DNA of 64,000 nucleotides from Garcia nutans (GCA_947685225.1 CANTUV010000011.1:65646501-65710500); one strand, 5' to 3'; counted from the first letter of the stretch, positions 11,190 to 24,979 are shown. Program-made: numbers and translations. The notes: generated by a model from the sequence alone, not told the origin.

Positions 11190-11588
11190 TTATGGACTGG
11201 TATTTATGAGCGAATAATGATCAAAATCAAATGAACGATAAGCAGCTTCAACAAATTGGACACATTGTAAAATTTCACTTCTTAAATTATCATCAAGAGA
11301 ATCAAGCAAGCCTTCCCAGTTCTTGATTCCTTGATATTCCTTCCATTTCTTACCAAGTTTAGCAGAGTTACAATGGAGATTGCAAAGGATATGAGATGGG
11401 TTATTGTTGTTTAGACTGAGAAGATGGGAAGAGTTAAAGTAGTTCAACACTGGAAATTTGGTGTTCATGAACAGATGGGAAGTGGAATAATTATGAAAAA
11501 TGATGAGTTCCAGGTGATTTGAAGCAGAAGGTAAAATGGATCGCCTCACTGCTCCAACAGGAAGCCTCATTTGTAAGCTTGTTGCCAT
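11190..11588 (-). pseudogene. truncated plastid phospholipase A1 paralogue (N-terminal part only)
   Basis: This is a 132-codon open frame on the minus strand. Residues 1-77 are rich in Ser, Asn, Leu and basic residues and look like a plastid transit peptide. From about residue 80 the sequence WKEYQGIKNWEGLL, LDDNLRSEIL and AAYRSFDFD matches the start of the lipase domain of the intact gene at 25108-26391 (WMEYQGIQNWEGLL, LDDNLRGEIL, AAYKSFDFD). The match stops after FDFD; nine unrelated codons and a stop follow. The nucleophile, acid and histidine of the lipase are all absent, so it cannot be an active lipase. It lies about 13.5 kb from the intact gene, in the same orientation, consistent with a partial tandem duplicate. 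It keeps an open frame and a TATA-like element, so expression as a short protein is possible. Confidence 0.75.
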
Positions 11589-11674
11589 GAATTAGAGGCT
11601 TTAATTAGCTTTGATGGGTGGAATTGAATTGGTGTTGTTTGCCGATTTATTTTGGCGGGGATAGAGAAGTGAGA

Positions 11675-11684
11675 CAATTTATAG
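11675..11684 (-). promoter_or_regulatory. TATA-like element before the truncated lipase
   Basis: The minus strand reads CTATAAATTG about 90 bases before the ATG at 11588. This would place transcription start roughly 60 bases before the ATG. It is inferred from position and motif only. Confidence 0.4.
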
Positions 11685-11689
11685 CATCG

Positions 11690-12622
11690 AATGCAAAGAG
11701 TAGAGAAAACTTAAAGTGGACGGCGATGTATACACAACAAGTAAATTGAATTTGCAAACTAAACAAAGTCATAGATAATAAGAGCACTACACGATTTTAA
11801 GTTAAAATTAAATGATGTGGGGACGATTTCTATTGTGTCTGTTTTATTTTTATCGTTAAATGACAATTAATTTATGGCATTGCATCAAAATAACAGAAAA
11901 ACGACTATCTAAGATGTGGGTACTACACCCAATTTTTTATATTGTTATTAAAAAATAAACACACTCATATAAAAAATAGGATCGTATACGTACTTCTAGA
12001 TAATTGATAATTTAATTGTACTATATTAATTAATACTATTTTTATGAATATAAATTTTATGGACTAATTAAATATTTATTCAAATTTCTCACAGAATAAA
12101 ATTTATAATGATTTTAGCAGAGGTAGAAAAAATATCACATCACAAATAGAACTTAATATTGTTTAAAAAAATAAAAATAAAATCCAAGTGATTTTGTTGT
12201 GAGTTGCAAATTAATATATAATTTCTTGTCATTCATTGTATGTTATTTTTTTTAACTCAAGTGTTCATTGTATGTTACATTAACTTCGTAGTTTCATTTT
12301 TCCTCGAAAAAAAAAGTAGTAGTTTCCTTAGAGATCCGTGATTGGACATCAACACCTGAAAAAAGATTTTTAGATGGGACCCACCACCCAGTACATTTAC
12401 AAATTTATCCTTCCGACCAACATAACGGCTCGTATGGGACGTGCAATTCACAAGCCACGTTCTGATTTTTCAGCTCAACTAGCTCTGTTGGCTTCCCGGC
12501 TTCACTTCACAGCTCACCTATTAGTTCACCATTTATCATAGCATTTGTGGGATTTTGCCCACTTTACTTGCCATACGTAATCATAATATTTAAATATAAT
12601 TATTATGATATAATCACCACAC
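11690..12622. other. intergenic DNA upstream of the truncated lipase
   Basis: No coding sequence is supported. The stretch 12330-12560 is less AT-rich than its surroundings and contains ACGT cores (GGGACGTGC, CCACGTTC), which could be a promoter region for the minus-strand fragment at 11588, but nothing decides this. Confidence 0.4.
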
Positions 12623-12676
12623 TTATAATTTTTATACAAAAAATATTAATTATAATTTTTATATAAAAAATATTAA
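12623..12676. repeat. 27 bp tandem duplication
   Basis: Two adjacent 27 base units (12623-12649 and 12650-12676) beginning TTATAATTTTTATA and ending AAAATATTAA differ at one base. The second unit runs into the left arm of the foldback structure at 12671. Confidence 0.75.
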
Positions 12677-12839
12677 ATACTATTATTTTAGAGAATAATT
12701 ATTGAATAATCTCTCTTTTATTGATTAAAAAATATTTATTATAAATTTATTTATGAAAAGAGATATTATAATAAATATTTTTTAGTCAATAAAAAAATAA
12801 TTATCTAATAATTACTTTCTAGAATAACTATAGTTAATA
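12671..12839. mobile_element. MITE-like foldback sequence
   Basis: The left arm (about 12671-12744) and the reverse complement of the right arm (about 12766-12839) are near copies. Both run TATTAA, then AATAATTATT, then TTTTATTGA, then TAAAAAATATTTATTATAA. About 20 bases separate the arms. No coding capacity is present. Size and structure fit a miniature inverted-repeat element; the superfamily is undetermined. Confidence 0.6.
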
Positions 12840-15800
12840 TTTCTCTTTTTCATATAATTAAATAAACTTTTTATATTCAAGAGAAAATATAATTTTAATA
12901 ACTAATTCAAAATTAATCTAAAATAACTGAAACCGATTAAACCATTTCAAAATAACAAAAATAATTCATCATAAATTTATCAATAAATTAAATAATTTTA
13001 GTTTATAATATTTTAAATTATGAAAGTAAGAAAAAATAATAGAAATACATAAAGGATTAACGTATATGAGAATTTTCTGAATCAATACTTTTATCAGATA
13101 ATAAAAAATAAATTTAAAAAATTTAAAAAGAATAAAATAAAAACATGCCATGCGTGTGGAATTGTTCATGTATCCTTCTTCCCAATCGTAAAATTATTTC
13201 TAATTAGCCATTTAAATATAGTGAATTCAAAAATTAATTTAAACGCTGTAAGGCATATCCATATTGCCAAACATATAATCATAATTAAGATCCAACTTTT
13301 GTTATTAATGTTAATCCGCAAGGATTTTTTTGAGATACCGACGCATTTAAAATATCCAATGTAGAAAATATAAACTTTGCTTCTTTTTTTCTGAATATTT
13401 CCCTCTTCATTGATTTCCCCATTAATTAATTACTCAATTGATGAGTCCATAACTTTACACTTTGATTTAATCCTTAATTTTTTGAAGACTAGGATTATGT
13501 GGATAAGATTAATTAGATTATGTGGATAATCTACCTTTTTCTAATTATATAAATTTAAAATTTGCTTTACTAAGTGCTAAGCACACTGAAGCATTCCAAA
13601 AGAAATATCTTGGAATTAAGTATAGGCTATAATAATCTATATTATAAGCTATAGCCATATACTTAATTTTTAAATTTTTCTTGAAGCCAAGCCAAGCCAG
13701 ATAAATGTATAATATGTTTACGTCATGCAAATTAAATAAATAGCATATATGAAATGAATATGGATATAATTGAAATATTCAGTGAATCACTTTGGGGAAT
13801 TTTTTTTTATTATTATTATAGTAACAAAAGGTAAATAAGAAAATTTGATAGTGATATGGCCCTTATCGAACTTTAAAATGCGGCCATATTCGTGTGTTCC
13901 TCTCGTGCATTTTTCTCAAATTCTTTTGCAGCTTTTACCATAAAAATAAAAATAAAAATCCCACTACATGTTGAAAATAAAAAAGATGAAAAGAAAATGG
14001 GTTTTTATTTTCCAAAGATTTTCTTCGTTTTCACTTTATCACCTTTATAGGGTAATTATCTTCAAAAGTACTTACCTCCGAATTTGGTACTGAATTGGAA
14101 AATGAAATCCCAAAAAGTTTTGCCTTTTCTCATCAATTTTTGAGAAAAATATATAATACAGTCATAATTTTAACTAGATATTATTGTTAGAATCAAACCA
14201 ATTATTTATATAATGATATATTTTTTATATTTTATAATTAAAAAATTATAAAGTTCACATGCAGAAAGTATAAGATATAATAAAAAAATTATCATAATAT
14301 ATTATTATTCAAATGATTTGCCATTCAAACTACAATATATTCTTCATTTTTTTTTACCAATAGAAAGTTGACAAGTAATAAATAAAACATTAATGTATCA
14401 CACAACAATAGTGATAGTTTCGTATAACAAGTAGAATATCTGATGATATCTCTTTCTGAGAGAGATTGTTTTTTTCTCATAAGGAATTTTATTTTTTGGT
14501 CATAATATTATAATTTCTTTTATTGGCAAAAGTAAATAAAAATCTTAAACTTTGTTTGCAAAGAATGTTGTTTGGAACCCATGTTTGGATTGGAGATATA
14601 TTTAGAATGGTTAGTCTGAGGAAGGTTTCGAGTGTGCTTTATGTTTTTTCCGATGTGGGAAAGTCCTTTTTCTTCACTTATTTATCTTCTATATCAATTC
14701 TCAACAAACTGGTTTGGATTCTTAGAAAGTCTTATGATGCATGACCCCAAACATTCCCTTACCACTAAACTATGACGCAATCTCTCTTTTTTTCTTTTTT
14801 TTTTCTAGATTCCATCATCACTGGGATAGATATTTTATTAAAATTATTAACTAAATGATTTTTATTTTTAGGATATAATTTAATGTTCAGATATTTCTAT
14901 TAACAATCTAAACGTGTAACTTTATAATTGATTTAAGGATTCATAAATAAACGAAAAAAGAAAATCGACACACTATTGAAGGTTTAATTTACGTCTTCCC
15001 TTAATAATTAATAGTTCTCTAAGAAAGTGAATTTTTGGCAATAAATGAAAATAATTTGTCTTGGACAGGCTACCCATGTTTTCTCCGAATAAAATTTTTA
15101 TGGAAAAAAATTGCGATTTTTCAAAACTTTTTTCGAAGTAAAAATAAAGAAAAGAATACATTATCTTCAAAAATTAATAATTTGAAATTTTTTGTAGCAA
15201 GTATAAGGTTTATTAGCTATTTAATTATTATTATAAGTAAAGAACCATGTATTATTCAACTAATTTCGACCAAAAAATGTCTAATTTAAAACCAACTAAA
15301 ATTAGGTTAATTTAATAATTGTAGTGAGATTCAAAAATCATGAGATATTTTTCCTTGCCCCCATGAAAACAATTTTTTAACTTCTAATGATGATTTTTAA
15401 AAAAATGAATAGTGAATTATAAGACATGCCATTAAATCATTTTCACCATTATATAAATTTTTTATCAATTTATTAGAGGTGATGTGTGATTCACAATATA
15501 TGATGAGTTTATTAAGGATATTGTAAAAATATATCTTAAAAAGCTTTAAATAATTTTACAATTTTTTTTAAAAAAAACCTTTCGATTTTTTAATTTCAAT
15601 AAATATTCAATTTCAGAAATATATATTTACTATACATCTAAGAGAGCAGAGGCATATATAGAGTATATTTTCAGTTAAACTTAAAAAAATATATACATTT
15701 TTAAATTTCTTGAAAATCTAAAGGATATTTAAAAAAAAATAAGATAAGATGTATTTGTTTTAATTAAAAGCAAAGTTAATGATAGAGCAACATTTGTTAA

Positions 15801-17214
15801 TAATCAGTTAATGAGTGTGAAGTACTTGGGCTCCAACTAAGAGAGAAAATTTGAAAGGCCCTCCTTAATTGGACCAGAAATGCCCAGAAAACTAAACTAA
15901 CTTGCCTACCCGAATAAGTTTTCTCCTATATTATGGTCCCTCTCCTATTAACCTTCCAAGTAAACTTTACAAAAATAATTTTAAAAATAAAAAAATATAT
16001 TATGCAACCAAAACATTTATTTTTTAAAAAAAATACTGTATATATACTAAAATTTCGAAAATACTGGAGATTATATATATAGGGTATATTTTTAGTATAT
16101 ATGGTAAAAATATAAAAAAATAAAAATTATTTTTATAAAATAAAAAAATAATAAAAATAAAATTTTAAAAAAAAGTACTTTATGAAGTTGAATATCCTTA
16201 AAAATTCATAATTTTTTCACCATGGTTTAATATGGAAAGATGGTATATGGTTTAATATATAGTACTGAAAATGTAGAATCCAAATATTTTTTGTACGTAT
16301 GTTTTATGAAGCTCTATGTGAAACTTTCAGACCTATTTATACTATTTAGTCAGTAATTAAATCAGAAAATTGTTTAAGAAGTCGAAAGAAAATTTTCAAA
16401 AGATACTAATAATTAATTCAATTTTCAATCAATAAATATAAATTAATTAAATTATACATATATTCACACATGCATCATAACCATTTTATAAATTTGTTAT
16501 TTTAATATAGTGAAATCAGCAGTTTTGAAGTTTTATGAGTGTGAAAATAATATTTTTTTTAAAAAAAGCATTTAAATGGTAGAAGTACACTAGAAAGCAA
16601 GCATTTCCAATACATATAGCCTAATAATATGAATAAAATATTATGTATAAAAAATGGTACTTAATTTTTTACTTGACTATATATATAGATTAAAAATTCT
16701 CTTAATAATTGTATTAGGAAAAAATATTGGAAAATTTTGAATATTTTGTATGGTAAGAATAGTATGAATGAGAAATATTACAAATACTTTTTTTTTTTGA
16801 GAAAAACTACCGACAATAAATTTTAGTATACTAGTGATATTATTATTATTTTCAGAAGAAATGGAAAATAAAATGGGAAGTACTATTATATTTCTTTAAT
16901 TATCAAATTTTTTTCTATATATTATTTGTCTATATTTTCTATAAGATAAAGTTAGAATTTATGATTTGTTATTTATATGGTTTTTTTATGGCAATAAATT
17001 TTAAATTATATAAATAGTGTAAATAAAATTTAATAGTACTCACAACCATATTCAGTACCATTAAATAAAAATTAATTAATTTATATAGTATTTGATGAAT
17101 ATGGATATGTACAAAGAAGTAGATATTTATATATATGAATATTTATTTATTTAGATCCCACAAATGAGTAATAAAAAGTACCTGAAAAAATGAAAAAAGT
17201 ATCGAGAAGAAAAA

Positions 17215-17980
17215 AATGGGAGAAAAGCAAGGAACCTTAGACAAGGGCAAGTGCAATTGCAAAGCAAGGTATGTTTCTATAAATTCCATATCCCTTTTTT
17301 CTGTGCTTAAATTCAAATGAATTTCAAATATTTAAAATCCCTATAATTGATTATAGTTGGAGTTTTGGCTTTTAAACTTTAGCTTTATACCAAAAAAAAC
17401 TGAATATTTAAGAACAGATCTGACTATTATTAGCCTTGTTTATGTATCTATTTAGGGTTTAGGCTAAATTAATTTTGAAATTTTTCATAGTATATATAAT
17501 ATATATATAAAGATTCTCGGTGTATTATCGTCCTGGAAAAATAATATTAATTAGAAATACATACTAAATAAATAAATAAGCAGCAAAACCGAGGTGCAAT
17601 CTGCAAATGAAAGTGATGTTGTTATGGAGTCAGCTTTTTTCATTTTTCATTTTTATTTTCTTATGCAACTGTTTTCTTCTTCTTTTGCCTCCCTGCACCG
17701 ATGAAAAATTGATTATTCTTATTATTAGTATTAATATTTATTTATTAAATTTTTTAGTTGAAATATTTAATTACTGGAAAATAATTCATATGTAATATAT
17801 ATATATATATATATATATAATCAATATATAAACGTCAATATATATGTATATGTGATGTTGATTAGACTTAGAGAAAAATTTTAAACGGCAACACGTTGCA
17901 GTTTGAAGGAGCTGGTGTGGAAACAAAAGCTTTGGCACCGCTTGCCGCTTAGCAGGTGCTTCTAGGACTGACCTTTTTAG
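17215..17980 (+). other. less AT-rich island with short coding-like patches
   Basis: Three patches stand out. 17215-17270 is an ATG frame MGEKQGTLDKGKCNCKA followed by a donor-like GGTATGTTT. 17607-17710 is a hydrophobic leader-like frame starting MKVMLLWSQLF. 17885-17960 is a frame with LQFEGAGVETKALAPLAA then a stop. They do not join into one gene that I recognise. They could be a small-peptide gene, a non-coding RNA or decayed exons. Confidence 0.2.
17795..17819. repeat. (TA)n microsatellite
   Basis: A TA run of about 12 units. Confidence 0.9.
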
Positions 17981-19959
17981 AAAAAAATTTCAGAATTCAT
18001 GATGGTTTTTGTGTCAGTTAATTTTAATTTGTCTACTAGTAGTTGAAAAAAAGAAAAAAAAAATTTCCTATCTGACAGTTTTATCACTTGAAAATGAGGC
18101 TATAATCATTTCGAATAAAAAAAAATCATAAAACTAACTTCAATTAATTTGAAATTCAATTGTCAGTGAATTAAATTGAATTATATCTTATAATATATAC
18201 TTAGTAATATAATAACACCTGCATTAGAAAAAAGGTATGGATATTTTTTTAGTACAAAGAAATTGAATATAAGAATTTTAGTTATAAGAAAATATTTTTA
18301 AAAATAATATTACGTATTATAATTAGTTTGTCATTCTAATTAGAATATTTAGTTGAAATACTAGTCTTATCATATAATTCTGGCTCTTCTACATCATTCA
18401 GGCTGATAATTACACTTAATTCTCTCTTCTCTTCCAATTAACCACAAATTCTTTAGACTCCAGCATCAATTTTCATAACTTGAGCATTTAATTTGCTAAT
18501 GGCACTGGGTTTCATTATTAAAATTATTAATCACTTTCATTAGTCACAATATTAATTTGATATATATGTATATTTTTGTTGGTGTGGTTTATTATGGCTA
18601 ATGTTTTTGTAGTATTATTTATTTATTTATCATAGTCTACGTCAATTAATTTGGGCTGGTACCTGGCAGTGGAAATTTGATGATTTGGCAGGTTATAATC
18701 ATTGGTAAGTTTATCACTTGATGTCTTTTAAATTTGTTATACAATTATGTGATTCTAAATGGTACTCTAGGAAATTATATCACAGACAAATTTCATATCA
18801 CGTGTCACATAATATTATTTTGATTTTAATTAAGACTTCGAAAAATTATATCACATGAATTGTGAGGAATTATATATCACATAACATGATTCAACTCATT
18901 TGTTATTTTAATTAGTACTCTTAGTTGGAATTACAATTGTATTATATAATTTCTCGACTCCAATTTTAATACACAGTTAGTATTAGGTTAAAGACATAGG
19001 CATTCTGCCTCTTACAAGGGTAGGATTGTTTTTTACTTGTTCACACTCTACACCCACTAGCCTAAGTAACATATCAATTCACTCTTACCCATTAGGCTTG
19101 ATCACTTTAGAGCTGTTTGTTATCTGTTGCTGTTGCTGTTACTGTGATCGTTTTTGCTGTTTACATATAAATAGTTCATAGATGATGAATCAACATGTGC
19201 TGAAATTGACAAGCATGAACTGAACATAATATCGAAGAATAAGTTAGAAACTGTCACTATCTATCATGAAAAAAATCAGCATTGTCTCATTGGTCTTGTA
19301 GTACTTGTCCTCGATATTTTCTTGGATTATCTAAAGACTTTTCACTCATAACTACTGTACTCACTAGCAGCCAGTTTCTGTATATATATTGCATCTCTTT
19401 TCATCCTTATTTCGAGTTTGTTCAAAAAGTGATTGATGATAAGGAAATTTAAAGAGTATAGAGAAAAAAAAGTGCATCAAAAGGATATATATATAGCCAT
19501 TAAGCTGCTATAAACTAACTTTTGGATTTTGGTGACCGTAATTCAATTATTTTTTATGTTTATATATCATTACTCTAGACAAGGCTTATCTCCTTTACAA
19601 GAAAGGGATTGAAACTGGCCACTCTTTTGCTTGATCACGTTATCAAGGTAGGGTTCAGTGGCAAACTGGAAAATTCGGTCCAATTTAGTTAATTCGAGCT
19701 AAATTTAACTGAGTTGAAGGAAAATCAGACGGAATTATATGTTAAAAATATGAAATTCGTAATTAATTTGACCGAATTTTAAGTCTAAATTTTTTTTTGA
19801 TTTAAACCAAAATTATATATAATTTGTTGGCTCGGCTAGCCCGAGATCACCCAGCTTAATTTTGTGATACACTCTATGTGTATTATTACACAACAAACGT
19901 GAATGATTTTATTTATTAAGTGATCAATTTATAAGTTTAAATTTCCTTCCTTCAACAAG

Positions 19960-20105
19960 TAACACATAATTTAATCTCTCACAAAATTAATTTGACTCCT
20001 ACATTATATATATATTATTTTTGTTATATAGTACTACATTTATCTTTTCAATTTGACTAGAAATTGATCATTCACATGATAATTATAAAAATTATTCATT
20101 AAGCA
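19960..20105. repeat. local non-coding duplication, copy 1
   Basis: Landmarks CTCTCACAAAATTA, TTTGNCTCCTA, a TA-rich run, TATAGTACT, TTTGACTA and AATTATTCATT occur in the same order at 22085-22240. Similarity is partial, with indels. Confidence 0.5.
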
Positions 20106-20128
20106 ATCATTGGTGAGCACGCTCTTTG

Positions 20129-20129
<1 letters not shown>

Positions 20130-20158
<29 letters not shown>
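20130..20158. repeat. (TA)n microsatellite
   Basis: A TA run of about 14 units, directly before a second copy of the CTCTTTGCTATA sequence that also precedes it. Confidence 0.9.
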
Positions 20159-20160
<2 letters not shown>

Positions 20161-22084
20161 TGAACACTCTTTGCTATAATTAGCCTATACATATATACAC
20201 ATTTAGACTTGATGACTTTTGAGCTGTTTGTTATCTTCTTATGTTGCATTGCTGATGTGGACAAAATCTATTGGCCTTTGATTATTAATTAAAGAGACAT
20301 ATGGTGCCCCGTGTCCCACGTATTCTATTCAGTATTTATAGAGTAAATTGCCTGATTATACATAACTAGCTAATTGATTTTCTTTACGTGAAATGTAATT
20401 ATTGTGGTAATTATTTTATGGGTTAGTGTAGTAGTATTACACGGTACGTGAGAATGTTTTTGTTTATTAAGTGATTATTTTTTAAAATTATTATTAAGTT
20501 TGTTGAGAAGGTGTCAATCTAGTTTGCTTTCTAGGTTTCAGTTTTTCACTTAAAAAAATCAATGATTATGTAGCTAACTGCCATAACTAATTTGATGGAA
20601 TTAAAATGCAGAAAATAATTGAGTTGAACAAAAACATACTCCTTCTATTCACTTTCTACATTAAACAGTATTTATATGGAAAAAATTTATTGGGATGCTA
20701 CCTTTTCTCGTAATTTTTTTCATCGTTAATTCTTTTAAAAAAACATATATTAAGTTAATTTTATTTTTCAAAAACTCATTTTTAAATCTTGAAAATAAAT
20801 AACTTTGAACTGTTATTGTACTGTTTTGATATTGTAAATAACTTAATAAACATGGAAAATTCATTGGGGTTTATATAATTGAAAAGTCTCCAATTATATT
20901 TTTAACAAAAATGTGTATGAATGGTTTTAGCCTCTTGTAAAGCTTATAGTGCAGAGTTATGCCTGGTGTATTTTGGTCTAAAAGAAGCTTGAGAGATCGG
21001 ACTGGAAAAAACTTGAAATTCAAGTGGATAATTTTTGTGTGGATGATGTGTTATGTCATTATCACTTTTATCTTGTGGCTTATATAAATGTAATTCGAAA
21101 TATAAAAAATTTGTTGAATTTTTTATTTGGTCTTTCATATAAAATATGTTTATAGACAAGCTAATTCAGTGCAGTTAAAATACTGAATTTAATCTTTCGT
21201 CAAGATGTTAACTTTTTATTGGTATGATAAAATTCTAATGAATATTTTATGACTTTTTTTCTGATGATATAACGAGTTTTCTGTATTTCTAGAGTGATTT
21301 ATACATACTTTATTTGTGTTTTTCAAAAAAAAAAACTACTCTCTCTGTTATGTTGGAATTATACTGTTTATTAAAATATTATTAAATTTTCTAAATATTA
21401 TATAAAATTATTTTAAATAGATTAAAATATTCTCTATTAATTTATCAATATTATACTATTATTTTATTGTTTGAGTCATTAATAATAATAATATGATTGA
21501 AAAATAATAATTAATTTTTTTTAATTTTATAAAGTGATAAATTTCTTATAAAAAAAAAAGTGGGGATTTCAGCTAGAGTAAAATTTATAAAGTTTACTGG
21601 CTAAGGAAAAGGGCAGCAGCTGTAATGGTCTGGCACAAAAAAAAAAAAAAAAGAAAAAGAAAAAGAAGTATGATATGATATTAGAAGTATAAATATGAAC
21701 GCCTGATTTTATGTGTGCTGAAACTGACTGAGGATATGATATTGCCATACATCTTATTCTTCTTGACTCATAAAGGATAGATTTGATTTTGACTTAATTC
21801 TTTTTTATGCATAATATATAAATTATTAATATTGAAGAAGGTCTAAATAAGTTTGGCAGGCAAAACCACTAAAGACCAAAGACTTTCTAAAAGTTTTAAA
21901 TATATATAGAAGCCGCCATTTGGCTGCTGTTTTCTTGCAGGAAACACAATTGCCATCTTTCTCTGGACAATGCTTCAAACAAGTGCAACTCTTTTCATTG
22001 GCCCGTTTCTTATATTATATTTCTATTTAATTTTCCTTCTTCTTTTCTTTTTGATCAAATATTTTTCCTTCTTTCACCAGGCAA

Positions 22085-22240
22085 CACAATTACTCTCTCT
22101 CACAAAATTATTTAATTATTAATTTGCCTCCTATATATATATATATATTTGCATTTTATATATATTTATTTATTTTTCTATAGTACTTCTTTTATTTGAC
22201 TAAAGTTCGACATTGTAACTAAAAAATTATTCATTGGCTT
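22085..22240. repeat. local non-coding duplication, copy 2
   Basis: Partner of 19960-20105, about 2.1 kb away in the same orientation. Confidence 0.5.
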
Positions 22241-22854
22241 TAAAAATATATTAATCTCATCATTATTTATTATTATTAATTTTATACAGTAATATATATA
22301 TATATAACTTTTTGCAATATACATATATATATAGGAGTGAGTCCTTATTACTATATTTATGACTTCTAATTTCCACCTCTACTACCGATATTTTATAAAC
22401 GTAAGAATGTATGAATACAACTAATTTTAAGTTTTAAAAAAAATAATAATAATTTTGCTGAATTCTTAGCATTATGTCATTGGTTTCATTGTACAAAAAA
22501 TAGGAATTTCTCATTTTATAATTGTTGAAATCATCGCTCAATATTTTTCATAACTGTCGTCAAAATTTTATTTTTTTATAGTAACTATATTAAGTTACTT
22601 ATAATTTCCTACATATACAATGTTTATATTATTTCTATAAGCACCATAATCTATTTATTTTTTAGTTGTGGTTGGATAAAATATAAATTAGAAATTATAA
22701 TTTATATAATATAGAATTTGTTGTAATTATTTTGTAATGTGTATTTTTCATCAATCACTTAAAAAAAGTGATTGAAATAAATTTTAATGACAATAAAATG
22801 CATTTTGATAGAAATTAAAATATTTATTATAGTTTAATATGTATTCTGAGAATA

Positions 22855-22880
22855 TACATATATATATATATATATATATT
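22855..22880. repeat. (TA)n microsatellite
   Basis: A TA run of about 12 units. Confidence 0.85.
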
Positions 22881-23700
22881 TGTCTGTTGTTTGCAAGTTG
22901 GTTGTTGGTTGAGACTAGCTAATATGCGACTATTGTGTTGTATGACAACCATAATTTTTTTTTTCCAAGTCCAACTTCCAAGGTCTCCTAATAACACTTT
23001 AACATAACACGTCATTAGAAAGATTCTTTACTTTAAAAAAAAAAAGAAACATAAAAAGAAAAAAAAACTATATTGTTTAATATATATTCAATTTATGGAC
23101 GGTGGAATATCAAAGAACTGACTTTAAAGTCGCGCATGGGAGACCTTTCTTACAGCTGGAAACCTACGCATATGTATAGTTTGATTGACTCCAAATCAAA
23201 GATCTTAAGCAATTTTTTTTTATTGATGATTTTAATTTGATTAGGTTTTCTAAAATTGCAGGAAGTAAATATTATTATATAATTTATCCATATTAGCTTT
23301 ATTAATATAGTATTATTTAGAAATATATATTTTTACTGTTTAAATTTTGAATTCGAGTTATAAATTTCTTGCTTTTCATATATAATTAATAAAAAAAATA
23401 TAGCATTGGCGAGTAATTGTAAATTAATGAAGGAAAAAAAAAGTTTATGAAGAATATTAGAAACCAGTCTCATGCCGACTTATGAAATCATTAATTAGGG
23501 TATTAATTATGTAATTAAATAGCATATCTATGGGGATATGCCGTTTCAACACATTAATAATATTTATTTTTCTTGTTACCATAATTTCTACTCATAGGAT
23601 GGTTAAAATTTTAAAATTATAACATGAATAATGTAGATATTTGTAAATGTGGCAACTTATTAGAAAAATTATTTAAAATTTAAGGGCATTTTTTCATTTT

Positions 23701-23800
23701 ACAATAAATTTTGAATTCAAATTATGAATATATAGCATTTTTAAAATTTGAAAGAGATCGTTTTATTCTCTATAAATCTACCTGAGCAAATTTATATTAG
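23701..23800. repeat. dispersed repeat family member 1
   Basis: A sequence of form AATTCAAATT-GAATATA-AAAATTTGA(A)AGA-TCTTTATNNNTTTATC, shared in outline with 24980-25070, 29620-29740 and 33030-33120. It is non-coding; its class is unknown. Confidence 0.4.
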
Positions 23801-24979
23801 TTTGCAACTTTTGAATTATAGTATAGTGGATTGTTAGAATAAAAAAAATTAAAAATGTATGTAATATTATGTTTCTATTTTCTTTTTTCTTCATAAATTT
23901 TGGTACAGAGTTTGGTTTTTGGCCTGGCTGGGCAAATAAATTCAAAATGGTAATGGATATGCATGTTGTATCGATTCATCAATATGATCAAAAATTGCAA
24001 AAAAAAAATTGTTATATGAATAGTGGTGGTGGATAAAAATACAAAAACCAGACCTGAACAAAAAACAACGAAACAAAGTTACTGGTCACACTCCGCAAGT
24101 AGAAAGTAAAGTTGGCAGTTGGCACCACCAATCCAACTCCAAGTACCAACATTATTATAGTTCTATATATATTAAACTCATAAATAATATCTTTTACTAC
24201 ATTGCTCCACACATATATATATATATATTAATGTAAACCTACGAATTATGCACTATTATTATTATCATTATCATTATTAATATTCAGTATTTTATAATTC
24301 AGAAATTGCAAATGAATTATTATTATTGTTATTAAAATTTTGAAGAATGATTTTTTCAAAAGAATGCTATAACAGTTTTTATCTGCCACAATCGTATAAT
24401 CAATGAACTGAAGTTTAATGTAGTAAAGTAATGGGAGCTTTTAATAAGAAATTGATCTGTCTTTGCGTGTGTGTTTGGTATGGGCGGCGCAAATAATTCC
24501 ATGTGGGAGTACAGTTAATATTTTTATTCTTTTGGTTAAACTACAAATATTGACAATAAAATATGGAGGCAAGAAGGAAATGGGTCGTCCATTCCCATGT
24601 TAGTATCTAATCATGGAAAATCAAAATGTAGAATTAAATATAATGTAGACTTTTCTATAGTTTTGTTACAAAAGAATAACTAATTAAATTTCATTATCTA
24701 TGTCCAAAAAATTTTACAAAAATACAAACAAAAACATAAGGGGGTCATATATTGTCATTGCAACAACTTATTGTATGGACTTGATTTGTCATTTTCTAAA
24801 TCTATATGATTTTTTCTAAAAAAAATAAATTCTAAAACCTAATTTCTTTTATACGCGGACGATAAAAAATCAAATTTGAATATATATTTAAAAAATATGT
24901 ATTTATCTTTAGACTATATCTAAATGAGATAGAGATAAAGTAATAGAAATTTTTTCTCTTTCTTATAGTGTTATTGTTA

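Noticed and set aside
17607..17795. Hydrophobic 62-codon frame that looks like a signal peptide
   Set aside because: After about 35 codons it becomes AT-rich filler with no mature peptide or cysteine pattern. It is kept only as part of the uncertain island at 17215-17980.
19660..19785. Inverted AATTCGGTC motifs suggesting a MITE
   Set aside because: The repeats are only about 13-14 bases, with no clear ends, so the evidence is too thin to list as an element.
24012..24212. 66-codon minus-strand frame in a less AT-rich patch
   Set aside because: Its hydrophobic composition arises from AT-rich sequence; there is no domain, start context or supporting neighbour.
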